From Verrucomicrobiales bacterium (GTDB lineage: Bacteria > Verrucomicrobiota > Verrucomicrobiia > Verrucomicrobiales > DEV007), in assembly GCA_007123695.1 (NCBI GenBank), contig SLGN01000645.1:1-10222 (forward strand): a DNA stretch of 10,222 nt. Reading direction: 5' to 3'. The notes under the pieces are model-generated. The model had not been told where the DNA came from and made no database searches. It saw nothing but the letters and a program-made list of their open reading frames with translations. The position numbers and the translations under genes were made by a program. Shown in pieces: positions 1 through 7,508 of the stretch (position 1 is the first letter of the stretch; each line of letters begins with the position of its first letter).

Positions 1-1010
1 CCGCCCTCGCCTTCTCCCCCGCGCTCCGCGCCGAGGGGCCGGTGCGGCTGATCTTCGACACCGACATGGGCAACGACGTCGACGACGCCGTCGCTCTGGC
101 GATGATCCATTCGCTGCAGCGTCGCGGCGCCTGCGAGCTGCTCGCCGTCACCATCACCAAAGACCACCCCCTCGCCGCCGCCTACGTCGATGCCGTCAAC
201 ACCTTCTACGGCTACCCCGACGTCCCCATCGGCGTCGTCCGCGACGGCCCTACGCCCGAGGAAGGCCGCTTCAACCAAGTCGCGAACACCCTGACCGCCG
301 CTGGCGAGCCCGCCTACCCGCACGACCTCACCAGCGGCGATGATGCCCCCGAGGCCGTCGGCCTGCTGCGCGAGATCCTCGCCGCCCAGCCCGACGGCTC
401 GGTCACGCTCTGCCAGGTCGGCTTCTTCACGAACTTCGCCCGCCTCCTCGATTCCGCCCCCGACGAGCACAGCCCGCTGACCGGCCGCGAGCTCGTCGAG
501 CAAAAGGTGAAGCTCCTCAGCGTGATGGCCGGGGCCTTCCAGTCCATCGACCGCGACGGGCGCTTCAACAACCGCCACCTCGAGTACAACGTCGTCAAAG
601 ACATCCCCGCCGCGCAGCGGCTCGCCCGCGACTGGCCCACCGAGGTCGTCTGGACCGGCTTCGAGATCGGCCTCGCCACCGCCTACCCCCACCAAAGCAT
701 CGAGCGCGACTACGACTACGTGCCCCACCACCCCATCAAAGAGGCCTACTACCTCTACAACCCCCCGCCCCACGACCGCCCCAACTGGGACCCCTGCGCC
801 GTGCTCTACGCCGTGATGCCCGACCGCGGCTACTTCGGGCTGACCCCGCCCGGCCTCGTCGAGGTCGAGGACGACGGCGCCACCCTCTTCCGCCAGCAGA
901 GCGGCACCCAGCCCGTCGGCCTCCACCGCGCCCTCACCCTCACCTCCGAGCAAGCCGAGCGCGTCCGCGAAGCCATCGTCCAGCTCGCGAGCCAGCCGCC
1001 GCAGCGTTGA
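1..1010 (+). CDS. Exported nucleoside hydrolase (IUNH family), 5' end outside window
   Basis: Inosine-uridine-preferring nucleoside hydrolase family protein, expected to split the N-glycosidic bond of (ribo)nucleosides using a bound calcium. The frame is open from position 3 without an in-window ATG. The residues before the GTG at 42 read ALAFSPALRAEG, the end of a signal peptide with an ALRA-type cleavage site, so the true start lies left of the window and the GTG is not the start. Counting that GTG as residue 1, the calcium motif DTDMGNDVDD is at 6-15, the GFFTNFARL segment (usual family GPLTN) at 127-135, the EYNVVKD segment at 181-187, and NWDPCAVLYAV with the last calcium Asp at 248-258. 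All family landmarks are present, so an active periplasmic or secreted enzyme is likely. The exact substrate cannot be read. A related but shortened gene follows 28 bases downstream, suggesting a tandem duplication in one transcript. Confidence 0.85.
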   Translation, partial: ALAFSPALRAEGPVRLIFDTDMGNDVDDAVALAMIHSLQRRGACELLAVTITKDHPLAAAYVDAVNTFYGYPDVPIGVVRDGPTPEEGRFNQVANTLTAAGEPAYPHDLTSGDDAPEAVGLLREILAAQPDGSVTLCQVGFFTNFARLLDSAPDEHSPLTGRELVEQKVKLLSVMAGAFQSIDRDGRFNNRHLEYNVVKDIPAAQRLARDWPTEVVWTGFEIGLATAYPHQSIERDYDYVPHHPIKEAYYLYNPPPHDRPNWDPCAVLYAVMPDRGYFGLTPPGLVEVEDDGATLFRQQSGTQPVGLHRALTLTSEQAERVREAIVQLASQPPQR

Positions 1011-1013
1011 GAA

Positions 1014-1035
1014 CACTCCACACTCCATCACTCCA
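1014..1035 (+). repeat. Short CACTCCA heptamer repeat between tandem genes
   Basis: The 28-base gap between the two nucleoside hydrolase genes contains three copies of CACTCCA at 1014-1020, 1021-1027 and 1029-1035, the last offset by one T. It has no purine-rich Shine-Dalgarno site, so the downstream gene has no obvious ribosome binding site. The function is unknown; it may be simple low-complexity sequence. Confidence 0.5.
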
Positions 1036-1038
1036 CCC

Positions 1039-1665
1039 ATGAAACCCCCACCCCCTCTCGCCGCCGCCCTCCTCGCCCTCCTCTCGGTCCCCGCAGCGCT
1101 CCTTGCCGAGCCGGTGAAGATCATCTTCGACACCGACATGGCGAGCGACTGCGACGATGCCGGGGCCCTCGCCGTGCTGCACGCCCTCGCCGACCTCGGC
1201 GAGGCCGAGATCCTCGCCGTCGTCACCAACCGCAAGGACCCCTCCAACGCCTCCGCCGCCGCCGTCTCCGCGATCAACCACTATTACGGACGCCCCGACA
1301 TCCCCATCGGCACCGACAAGGACGGCGCGAAAACCCCGCCTCGCTGGAACCATCCCAGCAGCTTCTGCGCCGCCTTGCGCGACGAGTTTCCCCACAGCGC
1401 CAAGCCCGACGACGAAATGCCCGACGCCCTCGACGTCTACCGCGAGACCCTCGCGGCCCAGCCCGACGGCAGCGTCGTGATCTGCAGCGTCGGCGCTCTC
1501 AGCAACCTCTGCGAAGCCTACTGGACCGTCGTCGAAGACGGCCACAGCGAGTGGCGGCAAGACTGGCGCAAGCGGCATGCCTACGTCCGCATCCTCGGCC
1601 ATCCCCGCAAGCTCGAGCAGGTCATCGGCGAGCTCCTCGCCGCTCCGCCCCAGCAGCGCCCCTGA
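1039..1665 (+). CDS. Nucleoside hydrolase-like protein with the middle of the domain missing
   Basis: A 208-residue paralogue of the preceding nucleoside hydrolase. Residues 1-23 form a signal peptide ending ALLA. EPVKIIFDTDMASDCDDAG (24-42) holds the N-terminal calcium aspartates. The match continues through YYGRPDIPIG (82-91) and QPDGSVVICSVGALSNLCE (141-159). It then jumps straight to AYWTVVEDGHSEW (160-172) and a tail ending IGELLAAPPQ, which corresponds to the extreme C terminus of the family (LVEVEDDG...QLASQPPQ in the upstream gene). About 130 residues are absent without loss of frame, including the EYN segment and the C-terminal NWDP aspartate. The usual family length is a little over 300. 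Nucleosidase activity is therefore unlikely; the protein could be a relic or a calcium-binding remnant. The ATG at 1039 is chosen because it gives a proper signal peptide. Family assignment is firm; loss of function is inferred. Confidence 0.75.
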   Translation: MKPPPPLAAALLALLSVPAALLAEPVKIIFDTDMASDCDDAGALAVLHALADLGEAEILAVVTNRKDPSNASAAAVSAINHYYGRPDIPIGTDKDGAKTPPRWNHPSSFCAALRDEFPHSAKPDDEMPDALDVYRETLAAQPDGSVVICSVGALSNLCEAYWTVVEDGHSEWRQDWRKRHAYVRILGHPRKLEQVIGELLAAPPQQRP

Positions 1666-1743
1666 TCGACCTCTCGCTTTCGACCGCCGCGAGGCATCGG
1701 TCGTGAGAGGAGCGTGCCGACAACGCCCTGCCGAAGCTTTGCG

Positions 1744-1785
1744 GAATGTTGAATGCTGAATGCCGGATTGCGAATGCCGAGTGGT
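1744..1785 (+). repeat. Degenerate GAATGYY heptamer repeat, six units
   Basis: Six consecutive 7-base units lie in the gap before the alpha/beta hydrolase gene: GAATGTT (1744), GAATGCT (1751), GAATGCC (1758), GGATTGC (1765), GAATGCC (1772), GAGTGGT (1779). The rest of the 1666-1838 gap shows no gene and no clear terminator hairpin. The repeat ends 53 bases before the start codon. Function unknown; it could be a strand-slippage tract or part of a dispersed intergenic repeat. Confidence 0.6.
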
Positions 1786-1838
1786 CGGCGCTCCGCAATT
1801 GACACCCCCGTTTCCCGGACCAATTTCTCGCCCAGAGC

Positions 1839-3344
1839 ATGAACGAGACGGAGAAACCGAGCGGCATTCGGCGCATCAAGCTGGCTTGGCTGATTCGCCT
1901 TTCAAAAAGGACGGCCCTCGTCGTCCTCGGGGCGCTCTTGGCGCTACTGGGCTTTCGCAGCTACAAGGCCGTCACCGGCGACCCGCTGGAACCGTGGCAC
2001 AAGTACGGTCCCGCCGAGCTGGCGCAGCGCGATCTGGCCAAGGCCGACTGGCAGGCCTACATCGACCGCGAAGACAAGTTGATGGAAGAGGTGCGGCAGA
2101 AGGTTTCGCTCCAGATGCCTAGGGAAGGGGGCGACCTCTCCAACCGCTACCATCCCGACAGCACGCTCAACCCCGACCGCTTCGAGCGAAATTGGAACCG
2201 CTCCTACGTGATGCTGCCCGACGGGGAGCCGCTCGGGTCCGTGGTTCTCCTCCATGGGCTGACCGATTCGCCCTACAGCATGCGCCACGTGGCTGCGCAC
2301 TACCGCGACTGCGGCTTCGCTGCCGTCTGCATCCGACTTCCCGGCCACGGCACGGTGCCGGCAGGGCTCGTCCGCATGGACTGGAAAACCTGGGACCAGG
2401 CGACAAAGCTGGCGGTGAGGGAAGCCACCCGGCTCGCAGGAGAGCAAAAGCCGCTGCATCTGGTGGGCTTTTCCAATGGGGGAGCTCTCGCGATGAAGTA
2501 CGCCCTCGACGCGGTTGGCGACGACAGCCTCGCCCGTCCTTCCCAGATCGTTCTTTTTTCTCCCATGATCGGGGTCACGGAAATGGCGCGCTTCGCCGGG
2601 ATCGCCGGGTGGCCTTCCGTTTTCCCCGCCTTTGCCCGGACCGCATGGCTAAGCATCCTTCCCGAATTCAACCCCTTCAAATACAACTCCTTTCCAGTGA
2701 ACGGGGCGAGGCAATCCTCGCTCCTCACCCGTTCCCTCCAGCCGCGCCTCGCGAGCTATGCGAGGAACGGGCGGGCCGTGGAGATGCCTCCGGTCCTCAC
2801 CTTCCAGTCCATGGTGGACTTCACCACGAGCACCCGCGCGGTCATCGATTCGCTCTATTCGAACCTTCCGCCGAACGGCAGCGAACTGATCCTTTTCGAC
2901 ATCAACCGCCGCATCAACTACGGACCGCTGATGGGCGCCCGGGCCGACATCGTACTGAACCGCTTTCTTCCCCCGCCGCCGCGGGACTACACCGTCTCGG
3001 TGATCACCAACAGCTCGCCCAAGACCAGCGAGGTGCTCGAGGCAAGAGTGCCCTCCGGGACGACGGAGGAGAATCGCCGCGAGCTCGGGCTCGCGTTTCC
3101 GCAAGGCGTTTTCTCGCTTTCCCATGTCGCCGTCCCCTTTCCGCTCGATGATTCCCTGTATGGGATCGAACCCCGGGGCGAACCCGAGTTCGGAGCGCAT
3201 CTCGGCGCCGTCTCGCTCCGGGGAGAGAGAGGCACCCTCATCGTCCCCCTCGACTCCCTCGTCCGCATGTCCTGCAATCCCTTCCATCCCTACGTCATCG
3301 AAAAGATCGATGAAGTCCTCCGAAGGGACCTCGCCCAGGATTGA
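1839..3344 (+). CDS. Membrane-anchored alpha/beta hydrolase (lipase/esterase-like)
   Basis: A 501-residue alpha/beta-hydrolase fold protein, probably a serine esterase or lipase of the monoglyceride-lipase/serine-aminopeptidase type. A basic N terminus is followed by one hydrophobic segment at about residues 25-39 (TALVVLGALLALLGF) that looks like an uncleaved membrane anchor, placing the enzyme outside the cytoplasm. The core starts near 133 with VVLLHGLTDSPYSM (oxyanion HG at 139-140). The nucleophile elbow is GFSNGG with Ser212; the probable acid is Asp327 in TFQSMVDFTTS and the probable base His429 in FSLSHVAVPF. About 100 residues separate the acid from the histidine, more than the few tens usual in this fold, so a sizeable insertion is present. 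The ATG at 1839 gives the anchor directly; no Shine-Dalgarno is visible. It stands alone between two gaps, so its partner genes and substrate are unknown. The fold is secure, the triad assignment fair, the substrate open. Confidence 0.85.
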   Translation: MNETEKPSGIRRIKLAWLIRLSKRTALVVLGALLALLGFRSYKAVTGDPLEPWHKYGPAELAQRDLAKADWQAYIDREDKLMEEVRQKVSLQMPREGGDLSNRYHPDSTLNPDRFERNWNRSYVMLPDGEPLGSVVLLHGLTDSPYSMRHVAAHYRDCGFAAVCIRLPGHGTVPAGLVRMDWKTWDQATKLAVREATRLAGEQKPLHLVGFSNGGALAMKYALDAVGDDSLARPSQIVLFSPMIGVTEMARFAGIAGWPSVFPAFARTAWLSILPEFNPFKYNSFPVNGARQSSLLTRSLQPRLASYARNGRAVEMPPVLTFQSMVDFTTSTRAVIDSLYSNLPPNGSELILFDINRRINYGPLMGARADIVLNRFLPPPPRDYTVSVITNSSPKTSEVLEARVPSGTTEENRRELGLAFPQGVFSLSHVAVPFPLDDSLYGIEPRGEPEFGAHLGAVSLRGERGTLIVPLDSLVRMSCNPFHPYVIEKIDEVLRRDLAQD

Positions 3345-3450
3345 CCGCCGCATTTCGGGAACAGGTGCCCAGCCCCCGACGCTACCAAATCCTCCAGACT
3401 CCTTGTCATCCTTCGTCATCAATCCAGTCTGCAACGCAGTTTACCAGGTA

Positions 3451-3456
3451 TATAAT
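3451..3456 (+). promoter_or_regulatory. Possible -10 element TATAAT
   Basis: A perfect sigma-70 -10 hexamer lies in an AT-rich run (ATATAATAAATATTTT). No convincing TTGACA is seen at the expected 16-18 bases upstream, where the sequence is near GTCTGCAA. If used, the transcript would have a leader of over 300 bases before the ceramidase-like gene, passing through the repeat at 3582-3667. Chance occurrence in AT-rich DNA is quite possible. Confidence 0.25.
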
Positions 3457-3581
3457 AAATATTTTGGAGCAGAATTCGAGTGGAGCGAGACATGCCTTCG
3501 AGGTTGGCGAGGAGAATCCTATCATCTCATTCCTGCAGAGCAGTCAACCCCAAAACCGATTCCACAACTGCGGTAGTATAA

Positions 3582-3667
3582 GCAAACAACAAGACATTTA
3601 ATTATTAGTTTACAATATCGGGCGGGAAGTGGGATGGGTATGGGTTTTTCATTTGTGCAATGTGTTT
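3582..3667 (+). repeat. Dispersed AT-rich intergenic repeat, copy 1 (shortened)
   Basis: This copy shares GCAA...ACAACAAG (3582-3593), TTAATTATT (3598-3606), GGGATGG (3631-3637), TGGGTTTTT (3641-3649) and TGTGTTT (3661-3667) in the same order as the copy at 7622-7724. The first block aligns 22 of 25 bases when a two-base gap is allowed. The central spacing is shorter and the segment corresponding to the CTCTACCACTG block is missing, so this is a diverged or partly deleted member. It ends 129 bases before the ceramidase-like start codon. Confidence 0.5.
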
Positions 3668-3796
3668 ACCAACGTGTTCCAAGGAATGCTGCTGAATTCC
3701 TCAGAGTCGAAGGCATCTCCCGAAACACGCCGGTTGGCAGGTAGGCGGGGATTGGCGCATGCTCGGTGCGTGAGAACGTCTATCTTCCTCCTTTCC

Positions 3797-5136
3797 ATGT
3801 TTCGGATCCTTTCGATCCTCACTCTGCTCTCTCTCGGGCTCGCCGTTGCGGCGGAGTCGTGGGAGGCGGGCTTCGCCAAAGTCGATATCAGCCCGACCGA
3901 ATCGGTTCCCCTGGCCGGCTACGGGGGCAAGACGCGGCGTTCCGAGCGCCTCGACCATCCCATCTGGATCAAGGCCATGGCGCTTCGGCATGAAGGGGGG
4001 AGCCTTCCGTCCTGGTCGCTGCGGATCTGGTGGGGCTCAGCGAGCGCATGGTCGGGCGCATCGGCACCGAGGCCCTTGAACGCCACGGGCTTCGACGCGA
4101 AAGGCTCCTCCTGAACGCATCGCACAATCACAGCTGCCCGGTGACCGAAGACGTCCTCTGGCTCTACTATGAGCTCTCTCCCGAGGAGGCGGCTGCACGG
4201 GACCGCTACACCGAGCAGGTCTACCGCGCCTACTCCGAGGCCATCGGTGCCGCGCTCGCTGCGCTCGCTCCGGCCGAGCTTTCCTTTGCCCAGGGACTCG
4301 CCGGAATCGCGGTGAACCGACGGCGTGCCCGCGGGCCGGAAAGCCGCGCCCTGCCGGGTCCGGTCGACCACGACGTGCCCGTCTTGGCGGTGCGGGGCGC
4401 CGAGGGTTTGCTCGGGATCGTCTTCGGCTACTCGTGCCATACAACCGCGCTCGGCGGACTGGGCGTAAACGGCGACTACGCCGGCTTCGCACAAATCGAT
4501 CTGGAGCGAAGCCTGCCTGGAGCGATGGCGATCTTCGTGCAGAACTGCGGCGGCGACGCCAACCCTCTGCCGCGAATCCGCGGGAGGGACGAGGACGCCC
4601 TCGCTCTGGCCGAACGGCATGGGCTCGTCCTTGCGGAGGCGGTGCGGCAGGCCCTCGACAACGATGCAGTCCCTTTGAGCGGCCCGCTCCGCGTTTCGAT
4701 GGGCGAGACCGAACTCGAACTGGAGCCGGGTCTGCCGCTGGAGGAGCTGCGCGAGCGGGCCCCGCGGCTCTCGGGGATCCACCGGCGCGATTTCGAGCAC
4801 TTCATCCGGCAATACGAGACGCTGGGAGAACCTCCCGGATCGCTGCGCTATCCGGTCCAGGTGTGGCGCTTCGGCGAGGGGCTCGCTCTCGTCGCCCTCA
4901 CCGGCGAGACGGTTGTGGACTACTCGCTGCGCTTCAAGGAGACCTATGGCTGGGACCGCACCTGGGTGTGCGGCTACAACAACGACCTGCTCTGCTACGT
5001 GCCCTCGCGGCGGGTGCTGCTCGAGGGGGGCTACGAAGGCGCTCTCGGGATGTGGGAATACGGTCACCGCGCGCCTTTCGCCGAAGATGTGGAGGACCGC
5101 ATCGCCGAGCTCGTCACCGAGCTCATGGGGTGGTGA
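3797..5136 (+). pseudogene. Neutral/alkaline ceramidase-like exported protein, frameshifted
   Basis: The neutral ceramidase family cleaves the amide bond of ceramides with a zinc ion; bacterial members are exported. The ATG at 3797 opens a signal peptide (MFRILSILTLLSLGLAVAAE), then FAKVDISPTESVPLAGYGG, the family N terminus. At the six-G run 3995-4000 the frame is lost; the first frame stops at 4114 after 105 residues of which the last third is nonsense. The family sequence resumes one frame over with PSVLVAADLVGLSERM. Adding one G gives a continuous 446-residue protein, close to full length. In that numbering the zinc-site candidates are all present: ASHNHS (His110/His112), GYSCHTTAL (His215), TGETVVDY (Glu371) and LCYVPSRR (Tyr401). 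QNCGGDANPLPR and the GGYEG tail also fit. The GTG at 4030 could start the 3' part alone but would lack the first strands and signal peptide. The break may be a real mutation, slippage or a sequencing error; ceramide as substrate is not proven. Confidence 0.8.
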
Positions 5137-5336
5137 CCGTCGGGCTTTCGTCGGGTCGGGCCGCATTGCGTGACAAACCGGTCTTGCGCGGTCCAGAGTC
5201 GATCCTACAGGGTTTGCGCCAGCCGATCTCCGACCTCCACCGCGAACGGTTGGCGGCACAGCTCGAAGAAGGCGCAGCAAATGGGATCGTGTTTCGGGCG
5301 GTGAAATTCGCGCGTGGATCCTCTCGGCGTTTTTTC

Positions 5337-5366
5337 GTGACATGTGCGGCGGCTCTGCGGTAGAAG
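5337..5366 (+). promoter_or_regulatory. Possible promoter just upstream of the carbohydrate-binding-like gene
   Basis: GTGACA (5337-5342) and TAGAAG (5361-5366) are separated by 18 bases and each matches the sigma-70 consensus in four of six positions. The start codon at 5373 lies seven bases after the -10-like hexamer, so a transcript from here would be leaderless or nearly so. The 236-base gap 5137-5372 shows no gene and no Shine-Dalgarno site. This is a weak pattern match only. Confidence 0.2.
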
Positions 5367-5372
5367 TGCTGC

Positions 5373-5927
5373 ATGGCGAAAACATCGACATGGCAGTCTT
5401 TAAGGGGATGGGCGCTGCTGGCCGCCGTCGCGCTAGCACCCCTCCTCTTGGCCCAGGAGAGAACCGGAGGTCGCGCGAATCTGCTGAAGAATCCCTCGTT
5501 CGAGGACGGGCTGGAAGGCTGGGATTTCTCCTCGTTCGACAAGAAGGGGGCGGTGAAGGTCGATGAGGGGCAGGCACGCGACGGCACGAAGAGCGCAATG
5601 ATCGAGAACGCCACGGCGGACGACAGCTTCCTCAAGCAAACCGTGGCGGTGAAGCCGAACACGCTTTACCGGCTTTCCGGCGTGATCAGGACGGAAAACG
5701 TCGATACGAAGAGGTTTGGGGCGACGCTCTCGCTGGAGGGCACCTTCGAGACGACGAAGTCGATCGATCGGTCGAAGAGCTGGACGCGCGTGTCTTTCGA
5801 ATTCAGCACCGGACCTCTTGATACGATCAAGGTCGGCTGCCGCCTCGGCCATCATTCCAGCAAGGCGTCCGGCAAGGCTTGGTTCGACCAACTGGAGCTG
5901 GTCGAGCTCAGGCCGGCGCGGAAGTGA
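5373..5927 (+). CDS. Secreted carbohydrate-binding-module-like protein
   Basis: A 184-residue exported protein made of a signal peptide (1-27, hydrophobic LLAAVALAPLLLA then Gln-Glu) and one beta-sandwich domain. NLLKNPSFEDGLEGWDF (36-52) is the hallmark opening of CBM4/9-type and related galactose-binding-like modules. The pattern continues with a DGTKSAMIEN strand (70-79), FLKQTVAVKPNTLYRLSGVIRT (86-107) and the closing GKAWFDQLELVEL (167-179), as in these modules where the last strand is an aromatic-rich FD.L.L. No catalytic domain is attached, which is unusual since such modules are normally joined to glycoside hydrolases. Binding of a sugar polymer is inferred from the family only. The oxidoreductase starts 43 bases downstream, so they may be co-transcribed. 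The ATG at 5373 is chosen for the signal peptide; it lacks an obvious ribosome site. Confidence 0.7.
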   Translation: MAKTSTWQSLRGWALLAAVALAPLLLAQERTGGRANLLKNPSFEDGLEGWDFSSFDKKGAVKVDEGQARDGTKSAMIENATADDSFLKQTVAVKPNTLYRLSGVIRTENVDTKRFGATLSLEGTFETTKSIDRSKSWTRVSFEFSTGPLDTIKVGCRLGHHSSKASGKAWFDQLELVELRPARK

Positions 5928-5970
5928 ACGCCGCCTGGGCCTGCCGTTCTCCCGCAGCGTGAATCCTTTC

Positions 5971-7308
5971 ATGGAACCAACCGTCACCCAATCCCCCTCC
6001 CGCCGCCGTTTCCTCCGCTCCGCCGCAACCGCCTCCGTCGGCCCCTTTCTCCTGCCCTCAGGAATCCGCTCGGCGGAGGTCAGTCCGAACGAGCGCCTTG
6101 CCGTCGGCTTCATCGGCGTGGGCAAGCAGAGCCGGGGACTGATGAACGGCTTCCTCTCCGACCCCCGCTGCGTCGTCGTGGCGGTCTGCGACGTGGACAC
6201 GAACCGGCGCGAGGCGGAGAAGCGGCGCGCCGACGAGCGCCAAGGCAACACCGATTGCGCCGCCTACAACGACTTCCGCGAGATCGTCTCGCGCGAGGAC
6301 ATCGACGCGGTCTGCATCGCGACTCCCGACCATTGGCATGCCATCCCCGCGATCGAGGCGATGACGGTGGGCAAGGACGTCTATTGCGAGAAGCCGCTGA
6401 CCCACAACATCCACGAGTCCGTCGCGATCATGGCGGCGACGGAAAAGCATGGACGCATTCTCCAGACGGGGTCGCAGCAGCGTTCCTCGCGCGAGTTCCG
6501 CGTCGCCTGCGAGCTCGTCCGCAACGGAGTCATCGGTGATCTCCAACGGTGCGAGGTGAACTTCGGCGGTCCCGGTGTCCCCTGCGACTTGCCCGAGGAG
6601 GAGATGGAGCCCGGGCTCGACTGGGAGCGCTGGCTCGGCCCGGCCCCGGAGCGTCCCTACAATTCGATCCTCAGCCCACGCGGCGTCCACGACCATTTCC
6701 CCCGCTGGCGAAACTACCGGGAGTATGGCGGCGGCATGGTCACCGACTGGGGCGCCCACCACCTCGACATCGTGCAGTGGGGCCTCGGCAAGGACGGGAG
6801 CGGACCGGTCAAGGTCCTTCCTCCCGAGGACGGCGACGGCACGAAGGGAGCAGCGCTGATCTACGAGGGCGATGGCGGCGAGATCCCCGTGCTCCACGGC
6901 GGTGGCATCGGCGTCCACTTTTTCGGGAGCAAAGGAGAGGTGCAGGTGGCACGCGGACGCATCGCCCTTTCGCTGGACGGGAAGACCGTCGCCGCGAAGC
7001 TGGAGAACGAGGGCAACCTCGGCGAGGTCCTCGACCGGCTCGAGTCGGAGCATCTCGCCAACGCGGCGGTGCGGCTCTACCGCAGCCCCGGGCATGTCGC
7101 CGACTTCGTCGATTGCGTCCGCTCGCGGAAGCAGCCCATCACCTCCGCCACCGTTGGGGCGCGCTCGGCGATCTGCTGCCACTTGATGAATCTCGCCTAC
7201 TACCACGGGGAAAAGCTCGACTGGGATCCGGCTGCGAACCAACTCGCCAAGGGCACCGGAAAGGCGGAATGGCTGGGGCGTGAGTATCGCGGGGATTGGA
7301 AGGTCTGA
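5971..7308 (+). CDS. Tat-exported Gfo/Idh/MocA family oxidoreductase
   Basis: A 445-residue NAD(P)-dependent oxidoreductase of the glucose-fructose oxidoreductase/inositol dehydrogenase family, acting on a sugar or sugar derivative. The N terminus carries a twin-arginine signal (SRRRFLRSAA, residues 10-19), so the folded protein with its cofactor is expected in the periplasm. The Rossmann part begins at LAVGFIGVGKQSRG (43-56), with AVCDVD (71-76) ending the second strand, CIATPDHWH (115-123) and the family motif YCEKPLTHN (138-146) containing the conserved Lys141. The C-terminal half has GGGMVTDWGAHHLDIVQWGLG (253-273), the typical substrate-site block of planctomycete and verrucomicrobial members, and FFGSKGEVQVARG (317-329). 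The frame stays open upstream to 5716, but ATG 5971 is chosen because it puts the Tat motif at the N terminus; GTG 5959 is an alternative. The substrate is unknown; the neighbouring carbohydrate-binding-like protein supports a sugar role. Confidence 0.88.
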   Translation: MEPTVTQSPSRRRFLRSAATASVGPFLLPSGIRSAEVSPNERLAVGFIGVGKQSRGLMNGFLSDPRCVVVAVCDVDTNRREAEKRRADERQGNTDCAAYNDFREIVSREDIDAVCIATPDHWHAIPAIEAMTVGKDVYCEKPLTHNIHESVAIMAATEKHGRILQTGSQQRSSREFRVACELVRNGVIGDLQRCEVNFGGPGVPCDLPEEEMEPGLDWERWLGPAPERPYNSILSPRGVHDHFPRWRNYREYGGGMVTDWGAHHLDIVQWGLGKDGSGPVKVLPPEDGDGTKGAALIYEGDGGEIPVLHGGGIGVHFFGSKGEVQVARGRIALSLDGKTVAAKLENEGNLGEVLDRLESEHLANAAVRLYRSPGHVADFVDCVRSRKQPITSATVGARSAICCHLMNLAYYHGEKLDWDPAANQLAKGTGKAEWLGREYRGDWKV

Positions 7309-7508
7309 GCACGGCGGGCTCCGGTCGCTTCTTCCTCTCCTCGGCCCGCACGCCGCTTCACCCCTGCTTCGCCGTGCCCGAACATGGCGGCTTTCCGAGC
7401 TGGTGCTGTCGCCGTGGCAAGGCGACGGATTCACCATCGTCTGAGAGCGGCCTCATCCGAGGACCCAGCAACCGCAAGAGTCCAACGACATCGCCTTTTG
7501 GGTTCCAA

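Larger units (their letters stand above)
3345..3796. other. AT-richer intergenic region, no gene recognised
   Basis: This 452-base stretch separates the alpha/beta hydrolase from the ceramidase-like gene and is clearly richer in A and T between about 3440 and 3670 than the coding sequence around it. Short open frames cross it, but none has a recognisable product, a good start or coding-like composition. It holds a perfect TATAAT (3451-3456) and one copy of the dispersed AT-rich repeat (3582-3667). No terminator hairpin with a T run was seen after the alpha/beta hydrolase stop codon. Confidence 0.7.

Noticed and set aside
3629..3796. In-frame upstream extension of the ceramidase-like gene to an ATG at 3629
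   Set aside because: It would place about 56 residues of non-family sequence ahead of a good signal peptide and run across the repeat copy; ATG 3797 starts the signal peptide directly.
3919..5598. A 559-codon minus-strand open frame opposite the ceramidase-like gene
   Set aside because: It spans the frameshift, a gap and part of the next gene, and resembles no family, whereas the plus strand carries conserved zinc-site motifs. Length alone is not evidence in GC-rich DNA.
5716..5970. Upstream extension of the oxidoreductase frame
   Set aside because: It overlaps the carbohydrate-binding-like gene in another frame and would bury the twin-arginine signal inside the protein.
7309..7377. Inverted repeat GCACGGCG/CGCCGTGC as a terminator for the oxidoreductase gene
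   Set aside because: The loop is 53 bases, there is no T run after it, and 8-base GC matches are common in such sequence.
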